The translations under genes and the position numbers were made by a program. Below are positions 35,155 through 43,585 of a stretch of DNA of 64,000 nucleotides, piece by piece. This stretch comes from Dyadobacter psychrophilus (GTDB taxonomy: Bacteria > Bacteroidota > Bacteroidia > Cytophagales > Spirosomataceae): contig NZ_FUZA01000006.1 of the NCBI RefSeq assembly GCF_900167945.1, positions 350,313 to 414,312 on the forward strand, read 5' to 3'. The notes beneath the pieces were generated by a model that saw only the letters and a list, made by a program, of their open reading frames with translations, had not been told where the DNA came from and did not search any database. Numbering within the stretch: the first letter of the stretch is position 1; each line of letters starts with the position of its first letter.

Positions 35155-35232
35155 TTAACTACGAAAAAAATCGTAGTTAAGGCTTGCATCTACGATTTTT
35201 TTCGTAGACATTTGATACGAAGATTATCGTAT
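35155..35232. promoter_or_regulatory. Three BlaI-type operator dyads upstream of blaI
   Basis: Three inverted repeats share the core TACGA-N6-TCGTA or a close variant. Site 1 is TTAACTACGA-N6-TCGTAGTTAA (35155-35180), site 2 is TCTACGA-N6-TCGTAGA (35189-35208), and site 3 is ATACGA-N6-TCGTAT (35215-35232). Their centres are 31 and 25 bp apart. All lie in the 90 bp before the BlaI start, where BlaI/MecI repressors usually bind their own promoter. Confidence 0.85.
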
Positions 35233-35244
35233 AACATTTCCGCC

Positions 35245-35619
35245 ATGTATATCAAGCCAACAGACTCCGAGTTAGAAATTCTAAATTATCTATGGCAAGC
35301 CGGGCCAAGCACAGTGCGCGCGGTTCATGATGCACTGTCCGCAACCAAAGATGTCGGTTATACAACCACATTAAAGTTAATGCAGATCATGCACGACAAA
35401 GGGCTTTTGTATCGCACAGAACAAGGTCGCTCGCACATTTATGTAGCGCTGCTGGGGAAAGAGGAAACGCAGCAAAATTTGCTGGGGAAATTGGTGGAGA
35501 CTGCCTTTCAAGGTTCGGCGGCGCAAATGGTTATGCAAGCGCTGGGGAATCACTCTACTTCCAAACAAGAATTAGACGAAATACGTGAGTTATTAAATAA
35601 CCTGGAAAACAACCGTTAG
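35245..35619 (+). CDS. BlaI/MecI/CopY family transcriptional repressor
   Basis: The ATG at 35245 gives 124 residues beginning MYIKPTDSELEILNYLWQAGPSTVRAVHDAL, the BlaI winged-helix start; an earlier in-frame ATG at 35212 would place the third operator inside the coding region. The recognition region TKDVGYTTTLKLMQIMHDKGLL and wing RTEQGRSHIY are intact, followed by a helical dimerisation domain. It should repress its own operon through the three dyads upstream. The BlaR1-like gene begins 2 bp after its stop. No beta-lactamase is adjacent, so the regulated function may be elsewhere or the pair may sense another envelope stress. Confidence 0.92.
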   Translation: MYIKPTDSELEILNYLWQAGPSTVRAVHDALSATKDVGYTTTLKLMQIMHDKGLLYRTEQGRSHIYVALLGKEETQQNLLGKLVETAFQGSAAQMVMQALGNHSTSKQELDEIRELLNNLENNR

Positions 35620-35621
35620 CC

Positions 35622-37529
35622 ATGAAACTTATCCAAAACCTTCTTTCTGACACTGCCATTGCATCCTTCGGCTGGACATTAATTCATTCGCTTTGGCAAG
35701 GCACCTTAATCGCAGTTATTGCTATTGCGAGTTTTTATCTGCTTCGCCGTAAATCTGCTAACCTGAAATACATCGTTGGCGTGGGATTTCTGTCCGCCCA
35801 GGTTTTGTTATCCGCACTCACATTTATTTATTATGATTTTAAAGCAACGTCAGCGGCTAAGGTTGGAGCGGCTGTTACGGATAATTCCGCCAAAATCTTT
35901 CATTACGCCAGCTCAACGGTAAGCCGCGCAATTGATTCAAAACTCCCTCTTTCCTTTAAAGTACAAATGTGGCTTTCTGCCCACATTAGCGAGCTTGTGG
36001 TCTGCTGGCTCATTGGAGCGGCATTTCTGCTTCTGCGTTTTGCAGGCGGATGGATTTTTACGGAAAGGCTTCGCGTGAAAGCAAACATTGTCATGGACAA
36101 AGAATGGCGCGCTCGATTCGGTGTGATGACGGCCAAAATGAACATTACACAATCCGTGGAATTCCGGGAGACGGCAAAAATCGTAACGCCTATGGTCATT
36201 GGAGCGCTGAGCCCCGTTGTATTGATCCCGATAGGATTGCTTTCTGGGTTTTCTACGGCGCAAGTGGAGGCGATTTTAGCCCACGAACTTGCACATATCA
36301 GGCGCAACGACTATTTGATCAACATGCTACAATCTTTTGTGGAAGTTGTTTTCTTCTTTCATCCTGCCATCTGGTGGTTATCAGATCGCATCCGCGCCGA
36401 GCGTGAACATTGCTGTGATGATATTGCATTAAGTGTTTGCGGAGACAAGATGTCGTTGGCGCACGCACTGGTGAAAGTAGCCGAATGGCAGCATACGCCT
36501 GGCTTGGCAATGGCCTTTGCTTCAAAAAAACCGTTGTTGCTGCAAAGGGTGCAAAGAGTTTTGGGTTTAAATCCAAAGCCTGCTAGAACGCTGGGAAATC
36601 TGCCGATCATGCTTTTTGCTTTAAGCCTTGTTATTGGGATTTCAGTTTATGCAGTGGCTCAGAAAAGTGAAAAGGAAAAGACAAAAAAATCGGTGCAACA
36701 TGCCACCAAGAAAAAACAATCCCCTAATAAATATGCAGTAAGAGATGATTCTATTGTTGAATTCGACGGAATTGAACCAGTTGTAGAACTAGCCGACATT
36801 GAAATTCCCGAAGTATACGTCCCTGAATTCGACATTCCAGAATTCGAAATCCCTGATATCGATCTCTCCGGAATAGCAGCAGTTCCTTTCATGGACGACT
36901 CTACCCAAAAGAAAATGAATGAGATACACCGCAAATTGCAGGCGTTGCAAGCGGAGATGGAACCTTATAATCAGCGCATTGAGGAAATTGAACTTGAAAT
37001 GGAAAAATACCGGTTCGATGTGGAGCGTATACAAAGGGACATGGAGAAGCTCGATTGGAAGAAAGACGGAGCTCGGGAGTTGAGGGAAGATCTGATGGAA
37101 AAAAGATCATCACTTTTGGAAAGGTCCCGCTCCAATGATGCCAAAACCAATGAATCGGAATTGGAAAAGCAATTGGCTGATTTTGAGCAACAAATCAAAG
37201 TGCAGGAGCAAGCGATCTCCGAATTGAATGCACAAATTGCCTCTACGAGAAAGGAAACATTGAAGGCAGAAGAACCTATCCGTAATCTTGAAAAAGAAGT
37301 TGAAAGCCTTCGCGAAAAAATGGAGGCTATCAGTGAGAAAATGGGAATCGAGTCACTTGGCCTTGCCAGATATGAAGCGAGATCAATGCCCAGGCCAAGA
37401 GTTGCACGGGTTCCCCGACCTGCAAAGGCCACGTCCATCCGGAACGGACAAGCGCCCCCGCCTCCGCCAGCTCCCGCAAAGCCGGCAAAAGCGCCAGCAG
37501 CACCGAAACCACCGGTTCCCAACAAATAA
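35622..37529 (+). CDS. BlaR1-type M56 membrane metallopeptidase with unusual coiled-coil C-terminus
   Basis: This 635-residue protein has about four membrane helices (18-40, 50-70, 120-145 and 326-346) around a cytoplasmic zinc peptidase. HELAH is at 221-225, with the downstream ligand region RAEREHCCDDIAL (258-270). In BlaR1 this peptidase inactivates BlaI after an outside signal. The external part here is not a penicillin-binding domain. It consists of a Lys-rich stretch, four Pro-centred five-residue repeats at 394-413 (pattern x-I/V-P-E/D-x), a long charged coiled coil (about 430-570) and a Pro/Ala-rich tail with a seven-proline tract region. The sensed signal is therefore unlikely to be a beta-lactam. 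Confidence 0.9.
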   Translation: MKLIQNLLSDTAIASFGWTLIHSLWQGTLIAVIAIASFYLLRRKSANLKYIVGVGFLSAQVLLSALTFIYYDFKATSAAKVGAAVTDNSAKIFHYASSTVSRAIDSKLPLSFKVQMWLSAHISELVVCWLIGAAFLLLRFAGGWIFTERLRVKANIVMDKEWRARFGVMTAKMNITQSVEFRETAKIVTPMVIGALSPVVLIPIGLLSGFSTAQVEAILAHELAHIRRNDYLINMLQSFVEVVFFFHPAIWWLSDRIRAEREHCCDDIALSVCGDKMSLAHALVKVAEWQHTPGLAMAFASKKPLLLQRVQRVLGLNPKPARTLGNLPIMLFALSLVIGISVYAVAQKSEKEKTKKSVQHATKKKQSPNKYAVRDDSIVEFDGIEPVVELADIEIPEVYVPEFDIPEFEIPDIDLSGIAAVPFMDDSTQKKMNEIHRKLQALQAEMEPYNQRIEEIELEMEKYRFDVERIQRDMEKLDWKKDGARELREDLMEKRSSLLERSRSNDAKTNESELEKQLADFEQQIKVQEQAISELNAQIASTRKETLKAEEPIRNLEKEVESLREKMEAISEKMGIESLGLARYEARSMPRPRVARVPRPAKATSIRNGQAPPPPPAPAKPAKAPAAPKPPVPNK

Positions 37530-37531
37530 TA

Positions 37532-37574
37532 AAAATAAAGCGGGCAATGTGAAGACATTGCCCGCTTTATTTTT
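37532..37574. terminator. Bidirectional intrinsic terminator between the BlaR1-like and PaaE-like genes
   Basis: A long inverted repeat (AAATAAAGCGGGCAATGT, loop GAAG, complement, then TTTTT) lies just after the stop of the BlaR1-like gene and just before the stop of the convergent reductase gene. Confidence 0.92.
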
Positions 37575-37585
37575 GACTGCTTATC

Positions 37586-38653
37586 TTATTCTACTTCAAT
37601 AATCACATCGTCGCTCATCGGGTGGCTCACGCAGGTTAAAATAAACCCTTCGTTCAATTCCGCCTCCGAAAGTGCATCTTCTTCATCCAAATGCACTTTC
37701 CCGGAAGTGCATCTGCCCAAGCAAGCCGTACACATGCCCGCCTGACAAGAATACGGCAAGTCAATATCCATATTCAATGCTGCTTCAAGAACTGTTTCGT
37801 GCGGTTTTACCGGCAGCTTGTATTCCGCGCCTTCGTAAAACAAAGTAATTTCGCGCGTTTTTAACGTATCATCTTCCTCTTCCAAAGTCACTTCGCCAGG
37901 TTGTGCGGCTGTTGCCGTCATAAAGCTCTCTTTCCGGATCTTGTTTTCTGGAACAGCCAGAATGGCTAATGCCCTGTGCGCCTCTTCCATCATATCTTCC
38001 GGCCCGCAAAGAAAAAATTCTGCTTCGGACTTATTCAATGTAGGCAGCTTTTCTATTATTTTGAGCAAATGGCTCTTATTCAAACGTCCTTTTTCTCCTT
38101 CCCAGGTTTCGGTAGGCTGGCTTAATGTATGCACCAAATTGAATCGCTCGCCATATTTCGCCTGCAAGGCTTCCAGCTTATTTTTGAAAATGATGCTCTC
38201 CTCATTTCTGCTGCCATAAATCAGGAAAACCTCACTTTCCGGCTCCACCATTAATATTGATTTCAAAATAGAAAACAATGGTGTTACGCCACTCCCCGCT
38301 CCTATGAAAACAACTTGCCGGGTCTGATCATCATTCTGTTTTGGAAAAAATGCGCCCATAGGCTCCATAACTTCCAATGTATCACCTACTTTAACTGAAT
38401 CCAGCAGCAAATTAGATGCGTAGCCGCCGGGAACTCTTTTAATTGTAATAGCCAAAGAAACATCCGTGTAAGGCGAGCTTGACATGGAGTAGGACCGCCT
38501 GATTTTTTTATCGTCAACCGGTAGAAGCAAGGTCAGGAACTGGCCCGGCCTGTATGCGACAACCTCATTTAGCGGATGCCAAAAATGCAGCGTCGAAGCT
38601 TCCTCGGTCTCTTTCTCGATTTCCTTAACTTTCAAAAAATAATACTTACTCAT
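37586..38653 (-). CDS. PaaE/Hmp-like ferredoxin-NADPH reductase with C-terminal 2Fe-2S domain
   Basis: The 355-residue protein has an FAD-binding domain with RSYS at 53-56 and a NAD(P)-binding domain with VVFIGAGSGVTPLFSIL and FFLCGPEDMMEEAH. A plant-type ferredoxin domain with cluster ligands Cys303, Cys308, Cys311 and Cys341 follows. This order matches the reductase component of phenylacetyl-CoA epoxidase (PaaE) and related reductases. No other paa gene is in the window, so a stand-alone electron-transfer role is more likely. A terminator shared with the convergent BlaR1-like gene follows. Confidence 0.87.
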   Translation of the reverse strand: MSKYYFLKVKEIEKETEEASTLHFWHPLNEVVAYRPGQFLTLLLPVDDKKIRRSYSMSSSPYTDVSLAITIKRVPGGYASNLLLDSVKVGDTLEVMEPMGAFFPKQNDDQTRQVVFIGAGSGVTPLFSILKSILMVEPESEVFLIYGSRNEESIIFKNKLEALQAKYGERFNLVHTLSQPTETWEGEKGRLNKSHLLKIIEKLPTLNKSEAEFFLCGPEDMMEEAHRALAILAVPENKIRKESFMTATAAQPGEVTLEEEDDTLKTREITLFYEGAEYKLPVKPHETVLEAALNMDIDLPYSCQAGMCTACLGRCTSGKVHLDEEDALSEAELNEGFILTCVSHPMSDDVIIEVE

Positions 38654-38701
38654 TGATACAGATATTGCGATTAGCGGCCGGTTGCGTTTACCCGGGAATA
38701 C

Positions 38702-38734
38702 AAAAGCCTCACAGGTAACACCTATGAGGCTTTT
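38702..38734. terminator. Intrinsic terminator after the aminotransferase gene
   Basis: AAAAGCCTCA and its complement TGAGGCTTTT enclose an inner AGGT/ACCT stem. It lies 17 bp past the aminotransferase stop on the minus strand, with T-rich sequence on both sides. Confidence 0.82.
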
Positions 38735-38750
38735 ATGATTTCAATTTTTA

Positions 38751-39980
38751 TTATTTTAAAGTTGCTACCGCGTCTTTAATGCGTTGAACAGCTTCCACCA
38801 GCGATTCGTCAGCAGCTGCCGTTGAAATACGGATACAATCCGGGGCTCCAAAACCTGAACCAGCCACTGTTGAAACGTATGAGTTGTTCAATAACCAGTT
38901 CGAGAAGTCGTCAGAGTCATTGATCTGTGTTGTTCCATCCGACTTTCCAAAGTAATAACTTACGTCCGGGAACGCGTAGAACGCTCCCTGAGGCATATTT
39001 ACCTTAAATCCGGGAATTTCTCTTAGCAAACCAACAACAAGATCACGACGACGTGCATATGCTTTTGTCATCTCAATGGAAGGTTCCATAGGGCCGTTAA
39101 ATGCAGCCGTTGCCGCCTTTTGGGCAATCGAGTTGGTTCCAGAAGTAACTTGTCCCTGCAATTTTTCAACACCATCGGCAATCCACTTCGCAGCAGCTGT
39201 AAACCCGATTCTCCATCCCGTCATAGCATAACCTTTTGCTACACCATTCACAGTAATAACACGGTCTTTTAATGCTGGAATGGAGCCAATGCTAAAATGG
39301 CCCTCCTCCGTGAAATTAATATATTCGTAGATCTCGTCAGCCAACACGTAAACATCTTCGTGCTTTTCAATCACTGCTGCGATCTCCCTAAGCTCATTTT
39401 CTGAGTAAACTGCTCCGGTTGGATTGTTTGGAGAAGCATACATTACAATTCTGGTGCGTGGCGTGATGGCAGCTTCCAATTGCGCAGCGGTCACTTTGAA
39501 ATCATTATCAAAAGCACCATTGATCACAACCGACTTTCCCTCAGCCAGCTTCACCATTTCGGAATAACTAACCCAGTAAGGCGCGAAGATTACAACCTCA
39601 TCGCCCGGATTAATCAAAACCTGGATTACATTAGCCAGAGAATGTTTCGCTCCCGTCGAAACCACGATATTTTCTGGTTTCCAATCTATATTATTGTCGC
39701 GCTTTAACTTATCAGCAATTGCCTTTCGCAGATCAGGATAACCTGCTACCGGTGAATAACCATGAAAACCATCATCAATGGCCTTCTTAGCAGCCTCGCA
39801 GATGTGTGCGGGCGTCTTGAAATCTGGCTCTCCAACGCTCAGACTGATTACTTTGTGACCTTGTGCGGCCAATTCACGTGCCATTTTAGTCATCGCAAGC
39901 GTCGAAGATTCTTCGAGTGCGTTGATCCGGTCGGCCAATAACCGTGGTGCAACCTGGGTTTGCTCTGCTACTGCGGACAT
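38751..39980 (-). CDS. Class I PLP-dependent aminotransferase (aspartate aminotransferase-like)
   Basis: The 409-residue fold-type I enzyme shows SLSVGEPDF near the start, SPNNPTGA (Asn186 region), ADEIYEY (Asp215), the Schiff-base Lys249 in VNGVAKGYAMTGWRIG and Arg257. The pattern matches the AspB/1c subgroup of aspartate aminotransferases, which move amino groups between aspartate and 2-oxoglutarate. An N-terminal stretch of about 15 residues before LADRINALEESSTLAM is slightly longer than usual. A terminator follows and no operon partner is evident. Specificity could be broader than aspartate. Confidence 0.92.
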   Translation of the reverse strand: MSAVAEQTQVAPRLLADRINALEESSTLAMTKMARELAAQGHKVISLSVGEPDFKTPAHICEAAKKAIDDGFHGYSPVAGYPDLRKAIADKLKRDNNIDWKPENIVVSTGAKHSLANVIQVLINPGDEVVIFAPYWVSYSEMVKLAEGKSVVINGAFDNDFKVTAAQLEAAITPRTRIVMYASPNNPTGAVYSENELREIAAVIEKHEDVYVLADEIYEYINFTEEGHFSIGSIPALKDRVITVNGVAKGYAMTGWRIGFTAAAKWIADGVEKLQGQVTSGTNSIAQKAATAAFNGPMEPSIEMTKAYARRRDLVVGLLREIPGFKVNMPQGAFYAFPDVSYYFGKSDGTTQINDSDDFSNWLLNNSYVSTVAGSGFGAPDCIRISTAAADESLVEAVQRIKDAVATLK

Positions 39981-40158
39981 TGCAACAATAATTTAGTTAA
40001 AGAAGATACTGCGATCTGTATGAACAAATTGCCCGCAAAGGTACGTGTTTTTTAGAAGTTGTATTGTGTAATGCAAAGAAAGATTTGTGAAAAAGTGGCG
40101 TTACCAAACGAAAAAATGTGCGTCTAAGGATAGATGATTTTTTCTAACTTAAAACAAC

Positions 40159-41691
40159 ATGGAAATGGATACGGAAATCAACATTGACGAGATAAAATTT
40201 TTGGCCAACATTCCCGACGAGCTGCATGCGCCTGTGCTGCGCGTTGCGAACGGTTTGCACCAACGTGCTAAATATCCCAAGGAAAAAGTATTTCTGCTGC
40301 TGGCCAAAATGATAAACAGCCCGAAAAAATTTGCTCTGTCCAGAAACAAAGTGACCAACCTAGCCAAAATCTTTTACGAATACAAAAGGAATGGAAAGGA
40401 AATAACACTCACGGACGACGGCAAGGAGCTGATATACAATGAAGAAGCTGTTTTAACATTAGAGGAAAAGGGTGGACAGTCAAAGCATAAGTTTGATCTG
40501 AGGGAAGAAAAACTGCATTATACGGTTTTTGGGAAAGAGCACATTGAAGAAGGCGCTTTATTGCAAATGGAAACGGCTGTAAGTTTGCCTATTTCAATTG
40601 CCGGCGCGCTGATGCCGGACGCACACCAGGGTTATGGCTTGCCTATAGGCGGCGTGCTGGCGACAGAAGCGGATAAAGTAATCCCGTTTGCTGTGGGCGT
40701 TGACATTGCCTGCCGCATGTGCATGTCTGTATTTGACTTGCCTGCCGATTATCTCAAACGCGAACCGCATTTGCTTAAAAAGATCCTGACTGAAAATACG
40801 AAATTCGGCATGGGCGGGGAAACAACGCGCAAATATGACGATAGCGTCATGGATCTTGCGGAATGGAATTCGGTCAAAATTGTTCGCAATCTTAAAGACA
40901 AAGCTTACCGGCAGTTGGGGACTTCTGGCACCGGGAATCATTTTGTTGAATGGGGAATCGTGGAAGTTTTTGAGGATGATACATTACTGAAACTTCCCAA
41001 AGGCACTTATTTGTCGCTGCTTTCTCATTCCGGTTCTCGCGGATTTGGTGGTAATGTTGCAAATCATTATTCCAAACTGGCCATGCAAAAGACAGTTCTT
41101 CCCAAGCAGGCTGCGCATCTTGCCTGGCTCGATCTGAACACGCAGGAAGGCCAGGAATACTGGATCGCCATGAATCTGGCAGGAGAATATGCTTCCGCAA
41201 ATCATCATGAAATTCATAATAAGATTGCCCGGGAGCTAGGACATAAGCCAATAAGAATGATCGAAAACCACCACAACTTCGCCTGGAAAGAGCAGTTAGC
41301 GGACGGCACCGATGTAATTGTCCATAGAAAAGGCGCGACCCCGGCTGGGGCCAATGAGTTGGGCATTATTCCCGGATCAATGAGCCAGCCCGGTTATGTA
41401 ATTCGTGGAAAGGGCAGCGCTGAGGCAATAAATTCTGCTTCACACGGTGCCGGGCGCGTAATGTCACGCACGAAAGCATTTTCGACAACAACGAGAAGTG
41501 AAATGAATAATGTTTTGAAAGATGCGGGAATTCAGCTTATCGGCGGCGATCTCGATGAATCGCCAATGGTTTACAAAAACATTGACGACGTCATCGCCGC
41601 ACAGCATGACCTTGTCACTGTGCTAGCCAAATTCTCACCGAAAATCGTCAGAATGGCGGATCCAAATCGGAAAGAAGGGAGGGAGGATTAG
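40159..41691 (+). CDS. rtcB: RtcB family RNA ligase with N-terminal extension
   Basis: The 510-residue protein carries RtcB active-site landmarks: VGVDIACRMCMS (Asp182 and Cys185 metal ligands), GTGNHFVEWG (His261), LLSHSGSRGFGG (His290), ENHHNFAW and the guanylation motif NSASHGAGRVMSR. RtcB joins 2',3'-cyclic phosphate or 3'-phosphate ends to 5'-OH RNA with GTP and manganese, in tRNA splicing or RNA repair. Compared with the roughly 400-residue E. coli enzyme there are about 100 extra residues before the core, with helical character (LRVANGLHQRAKYPKEKVFLLLAK). No archease, RtcA or RtcR gene is nearby. A RelE-type toxin pair lies just downstream on the other strand. Confidence 0.92.
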   Translation: MEMDTEINIDEIKFLANIPDELHAPVLRVANGLHQRAKYPKEKVFLLLAKMINSPKKFALSRNKVTNLAKIFYEYKRNGKEITLTDDGKELIYNEEAVLTLEEKGGQSKHKFDLREEKLHYTVFGKEHIEEGALLQMETAVSLPISIAGALMPDAHQGYGLPIGGVLATEADKVIPFAVGVDIACRMCMSVFDLPADYLKREPHLLKKILTENTKFGMGGETTRKYDDSVMDLAEWNSVKIVRNLKDKAYRQLGTSGTGNHFVEWGIVEVFEDDTLLKLPKGTYLSLLSHSGSRGFGGNVANHYSKLAMQKTVLPKQAAHLAWLDLNTQEGQEYWIAMNLAGEYASANHHEIHNKIARELGHKPIRMIENHHNFAWKEQLADGTDVIVHRKGATPAGANELGIIPGSMSQPGYVIRGKGSAEAINSASHGAGRVMSRTKAFSTTTRSEMNNVLKDAGIQLIGGDLDESPMVYKNIDDVIAAQHDLVTVLAKFSPKIVRMADPNRKEGRED

Positions 41692-41692
41692 G

Positions 41693-41899
41693 TTAAATGC
41701 CTAATTCAGCTTTGACATCATCCAGCGTATGCCAGGTTTTGTTTTCTGATTTGATTTTAATTGCTCGTAGATAGTCCGCAAGATCTTCAATGCTGTCAAA
41801 GTCTGACAGTTCATTAAGCAAGGATTCATACTCAGCGATCGGGAGAACAGCAAATTTCGGTTTTCCCGATTCCTCTATAATTTGTGCATGTAGGTTCAT
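41693..41899 (-). CDS. Phd/RelB-like antitoxin
   Basis: The 68-residue protein has a Phd-like N-terminus (PKFAVLPIAEYESLLNELSD, close to the 'LP..EYE.LLE' pattern of such antitoxins) and an acidic helical C-terminus ending DDVKAELGI. It should bind the RelE-type toxin encoded upstream: the toxin stop TAA and this ATG share one base. Its 3' end is 1 bp from the convergent rtcB stop. Confidence 0.82.
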   Translation of the reverse strand: MNLHAQIIEESGKPKFAVLPIAEYESLLNELSDFDSIEDLADYLRAIKIKSENKTWHTLDDVKAELGI

Positions 41900-42156
41900 T
41901 AATAAATGTGTTTTCTGTGTCCTATATCGATTATCTCGATAATTTTTAACGCATCCTCTTTGTCAAAAAGAACGCGATAGTCTCCTATTCTCAAACGAAA
42001 AACCGCTATCGGATGACTTTGCAATCGCTTTACATTTCGTGCTTCATTTGGATCTGCTGAAAGTTCCTCCAGCTTTTCCAAGATTTGCGAAGCGTCGCGC
42101 TTAGGGATCGCCTTTAAGCTTTTGAGAGCTTTATTAGTAAAAATCAATTTGTACAT
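41899..42156 (-). CDS. RelE/ParE family toxin
   Basis: The 85-residue protein has the RelE layout: MYKLIFTNKALKSLKAIPKR, a helical hairpin ILEKLEELSADPNEARNVKRL, then VFRLRIGDYRVLFDKED and the final IIEIIDIGHRKHIY, with the Arg and His residues typical of the mRNA-cleaving site. It precedes its antitoxin gene, a toxin-first order. A palindrome just upstream (42169-42188) may be the autoregulatory operator. Confidence 0.9.
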   Translation of the reverse strand: MYKLIFTNKALKSLKAIPKRDASQILEKLEELSADPNEARNVKRLQSHPIAVFRLRIGDYRVLFDKEDALKIIEIIDIGHRKHIY

Positions 42157-42168
42157 TAGAGTATAGTG

Positions 42169-42188
42169 TGCTTAGATAAAATTAAGCA
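42169..42188. promoter_or_regulatory. Palindrome upstream of the RelE-type toxin (possible operator)
   Basis: TGCTTA-N8-TAAGCA is a perfect 6-bp inverted repeat 13 bp upstream of the toxin ATG, where toxin-antitoxin complexes often bind to repress their operon. No test of binding is possible from sequence alone. Confidence 0.45.
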
Positions 42189-42230
42189 TCCTAACTCGAA
42201 TTGTCAAACATTCAGTAACCAGAACTTCCT

Positions 42231-43472
42231 CTAAAAAACTTCCCCTAAATTCACAAACAAACCCCTCGAACCTTTCATACCAAAACCATAGTCAATAGCA
42301 ACATTGGCTCTGGATTTTTTGTTGACTTTTATCCTTAGCCCGACTCCGCCGCCGGGTGCGACTTTGGTAAAGTTGTTGGCTGGCCAGTTTGATACGCTTT
42401 GGGCATTTCCGAAAACTACGGCGCCTAACAGGCCGTTTCGGGTAAGGGACATTCTGTATTCGGTCTCAAAATAAAGCAACTTTGGACTACGGAATCGGCC
42501 TTGAATGTAACCGCGACCCATGGCAGTGGCCGGGTCCCAGCCTGTACTCGGAAGATCCAGATAGGGCGCTTTTCCACTTACAACGAGCCAGTTATAGTTC
42601 CAGAACGCCAGTGTATTTCTGCTGCCCTGCGGAAGATTGAAGTATTTTCGGATATCAACAACGATTGAATTCCAGTTACTAGTGCTGTTAAGCTTTTTCA
42701 GGCTCGACCGATATTGCACGCTGGTATAAAAGCCCTTTTCAGGATTAATGGAGTTTGTGCGGTTGTCGTAAACCAATGTTGCAACCGGGCCCGCTGAAAT
42801 TGATTTTGGGGTTAGACCATATCTGGTAACGTCGGCATTGCTATCTTCCTGGCTTATACGCCAACGGTAATCATAAAAGAACCCGATTCCGGCATAAAAT
42901 GACTCGGTAACTTTTTTCAAAACCGTTTGGTGAAGTCGAACGTGCTTATAATCAATCCCGGAAGCATCACTCAGCTCACTATCAGGCCCGAGACCATAAG
43001 TGTCCTGGGGATATTTAAAGTAACGCCAATCCGTTAAAATGTTAAGATCATTATCCCGCGTCCAAATGCTGGCTTGGAGTGGAATGGTGATTTGCTTGTA
43101 TTGGGTATAAATGAAGTTTGCAGTAATGCTCGACAACCTCGTTTTTTGCGGATTACTGGAATAAAATGCGGAATTTACATTCATTGAACCGATCAGACCC
43201 GAGGTCAATGTATAGCCAAAAGCGGGCACAATGGAAAAGAGCACTTTCCCCGTCTTCAAAACTGTATCCACCTTTACTGAATCTTGCCGGTGCTTTTTCC
43301 GCAAGCCTTTTAGCACATCAATAATATCCTTTTGCAAAACAATCTTTCTAACAGAGTCCGCCTTTTCGACGGGCTGATCATCAGATATTTGCATGGGCCG
43401 GCTGTATGATTCCACACCTGTGAACGACAGGTAAAGAAACAGCATCAATATGCGTAACAAATTTCGCTTCAA
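42231..43472 (-). CDS. Omp85/BamA-type outer-membrane beta-barrel protein
   Basis: The TTG at 43472 gives a well-formed signal peptide (Met-Lys-Arg-Asn then LLRILMLFLYLSFTG); an ATG at 43445 lacks the basic start, and the frame remains open to a TTG at 43532. The resulting 413 residues match the surface-antigen barrel family: FSIVPAFGYTLTSGL, LVYDNRTNSINPEKGFYTSVQYR, MGRGYIQGRFRSPKLLYFETEYR and the terminal VAPGGGVGLRIKVNKKSRANVAIDYGFG. No POTRA domains are present, unlike BamA. It ends GSRGLFVNLGEVF, with an aromatic last residue as usual for barrels. It may be a transporter or enzyme barrel; the role is unknown. Confidence 0.82.
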   Translation of the reverse strand: MKRNLLRILMLFLYLSFTGVESYSRPMQISDDQPVEKADSVRKIVLQKDIIDVLKGLRKKHRQDSVKVDTVLKTGKVLFSIVPAFGYTLTSGLIGSMNVNSAFYSSNPQKTRLSSITANFIYTQYKQITIPLQASIWTRDNDLNILTDWRYFKYPQDTYGLGPDSELSDASGIDYKHVRLHQTVLKKVTESFYAGIGFFYDYRWRISQEDSNADVTRYGLTPKSISAGPVATLVYDNRTNSINPEKGFYTSVQYRSSLKKLNSTSNWNSIVVDIRKYFNLPQGSRNTLAFWNYNWLVVSGKAPYLDLPSTGWDPATAMGRGYIQGRFRSPKLLYFETEYRMSLTRNGLLGAVVFGNAQSVSNWPANNFTKVAPGGGVGLRIKVNKKSRANVAIDYGFGMKGSRGLFVNLGEVF

Positions 43473-43531
43473 CTTATTTATGGGGGTAACATTTGGAATA
43501 TAATATACTATACCAAAATGATACCTAAACA

Positions 43532-43566
43532 AAAAGCCACCGACCCGTGAAGAATCAGTGGCTTTT
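43532..43566. terminator. Intrinsic terminator after icd
   Basis: AAAAGCCAC (43532-43540) pairs with GTGGCTTTT (43558-43566), with a partly paired inner region. On the minus strand the hairpin ends in TTTTT and lies 20 bp after the icd stop. Confidence 0.8.
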
Positions 43567-43585
43567 GTAATGAATTCTCAGTGAG

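Noticed and set aside
35245..37529. Beta-lactam resistance operon
   Set aside because: No beta-lactamase gene is adjacent and the receptor lacks a penicillin-binding domain.
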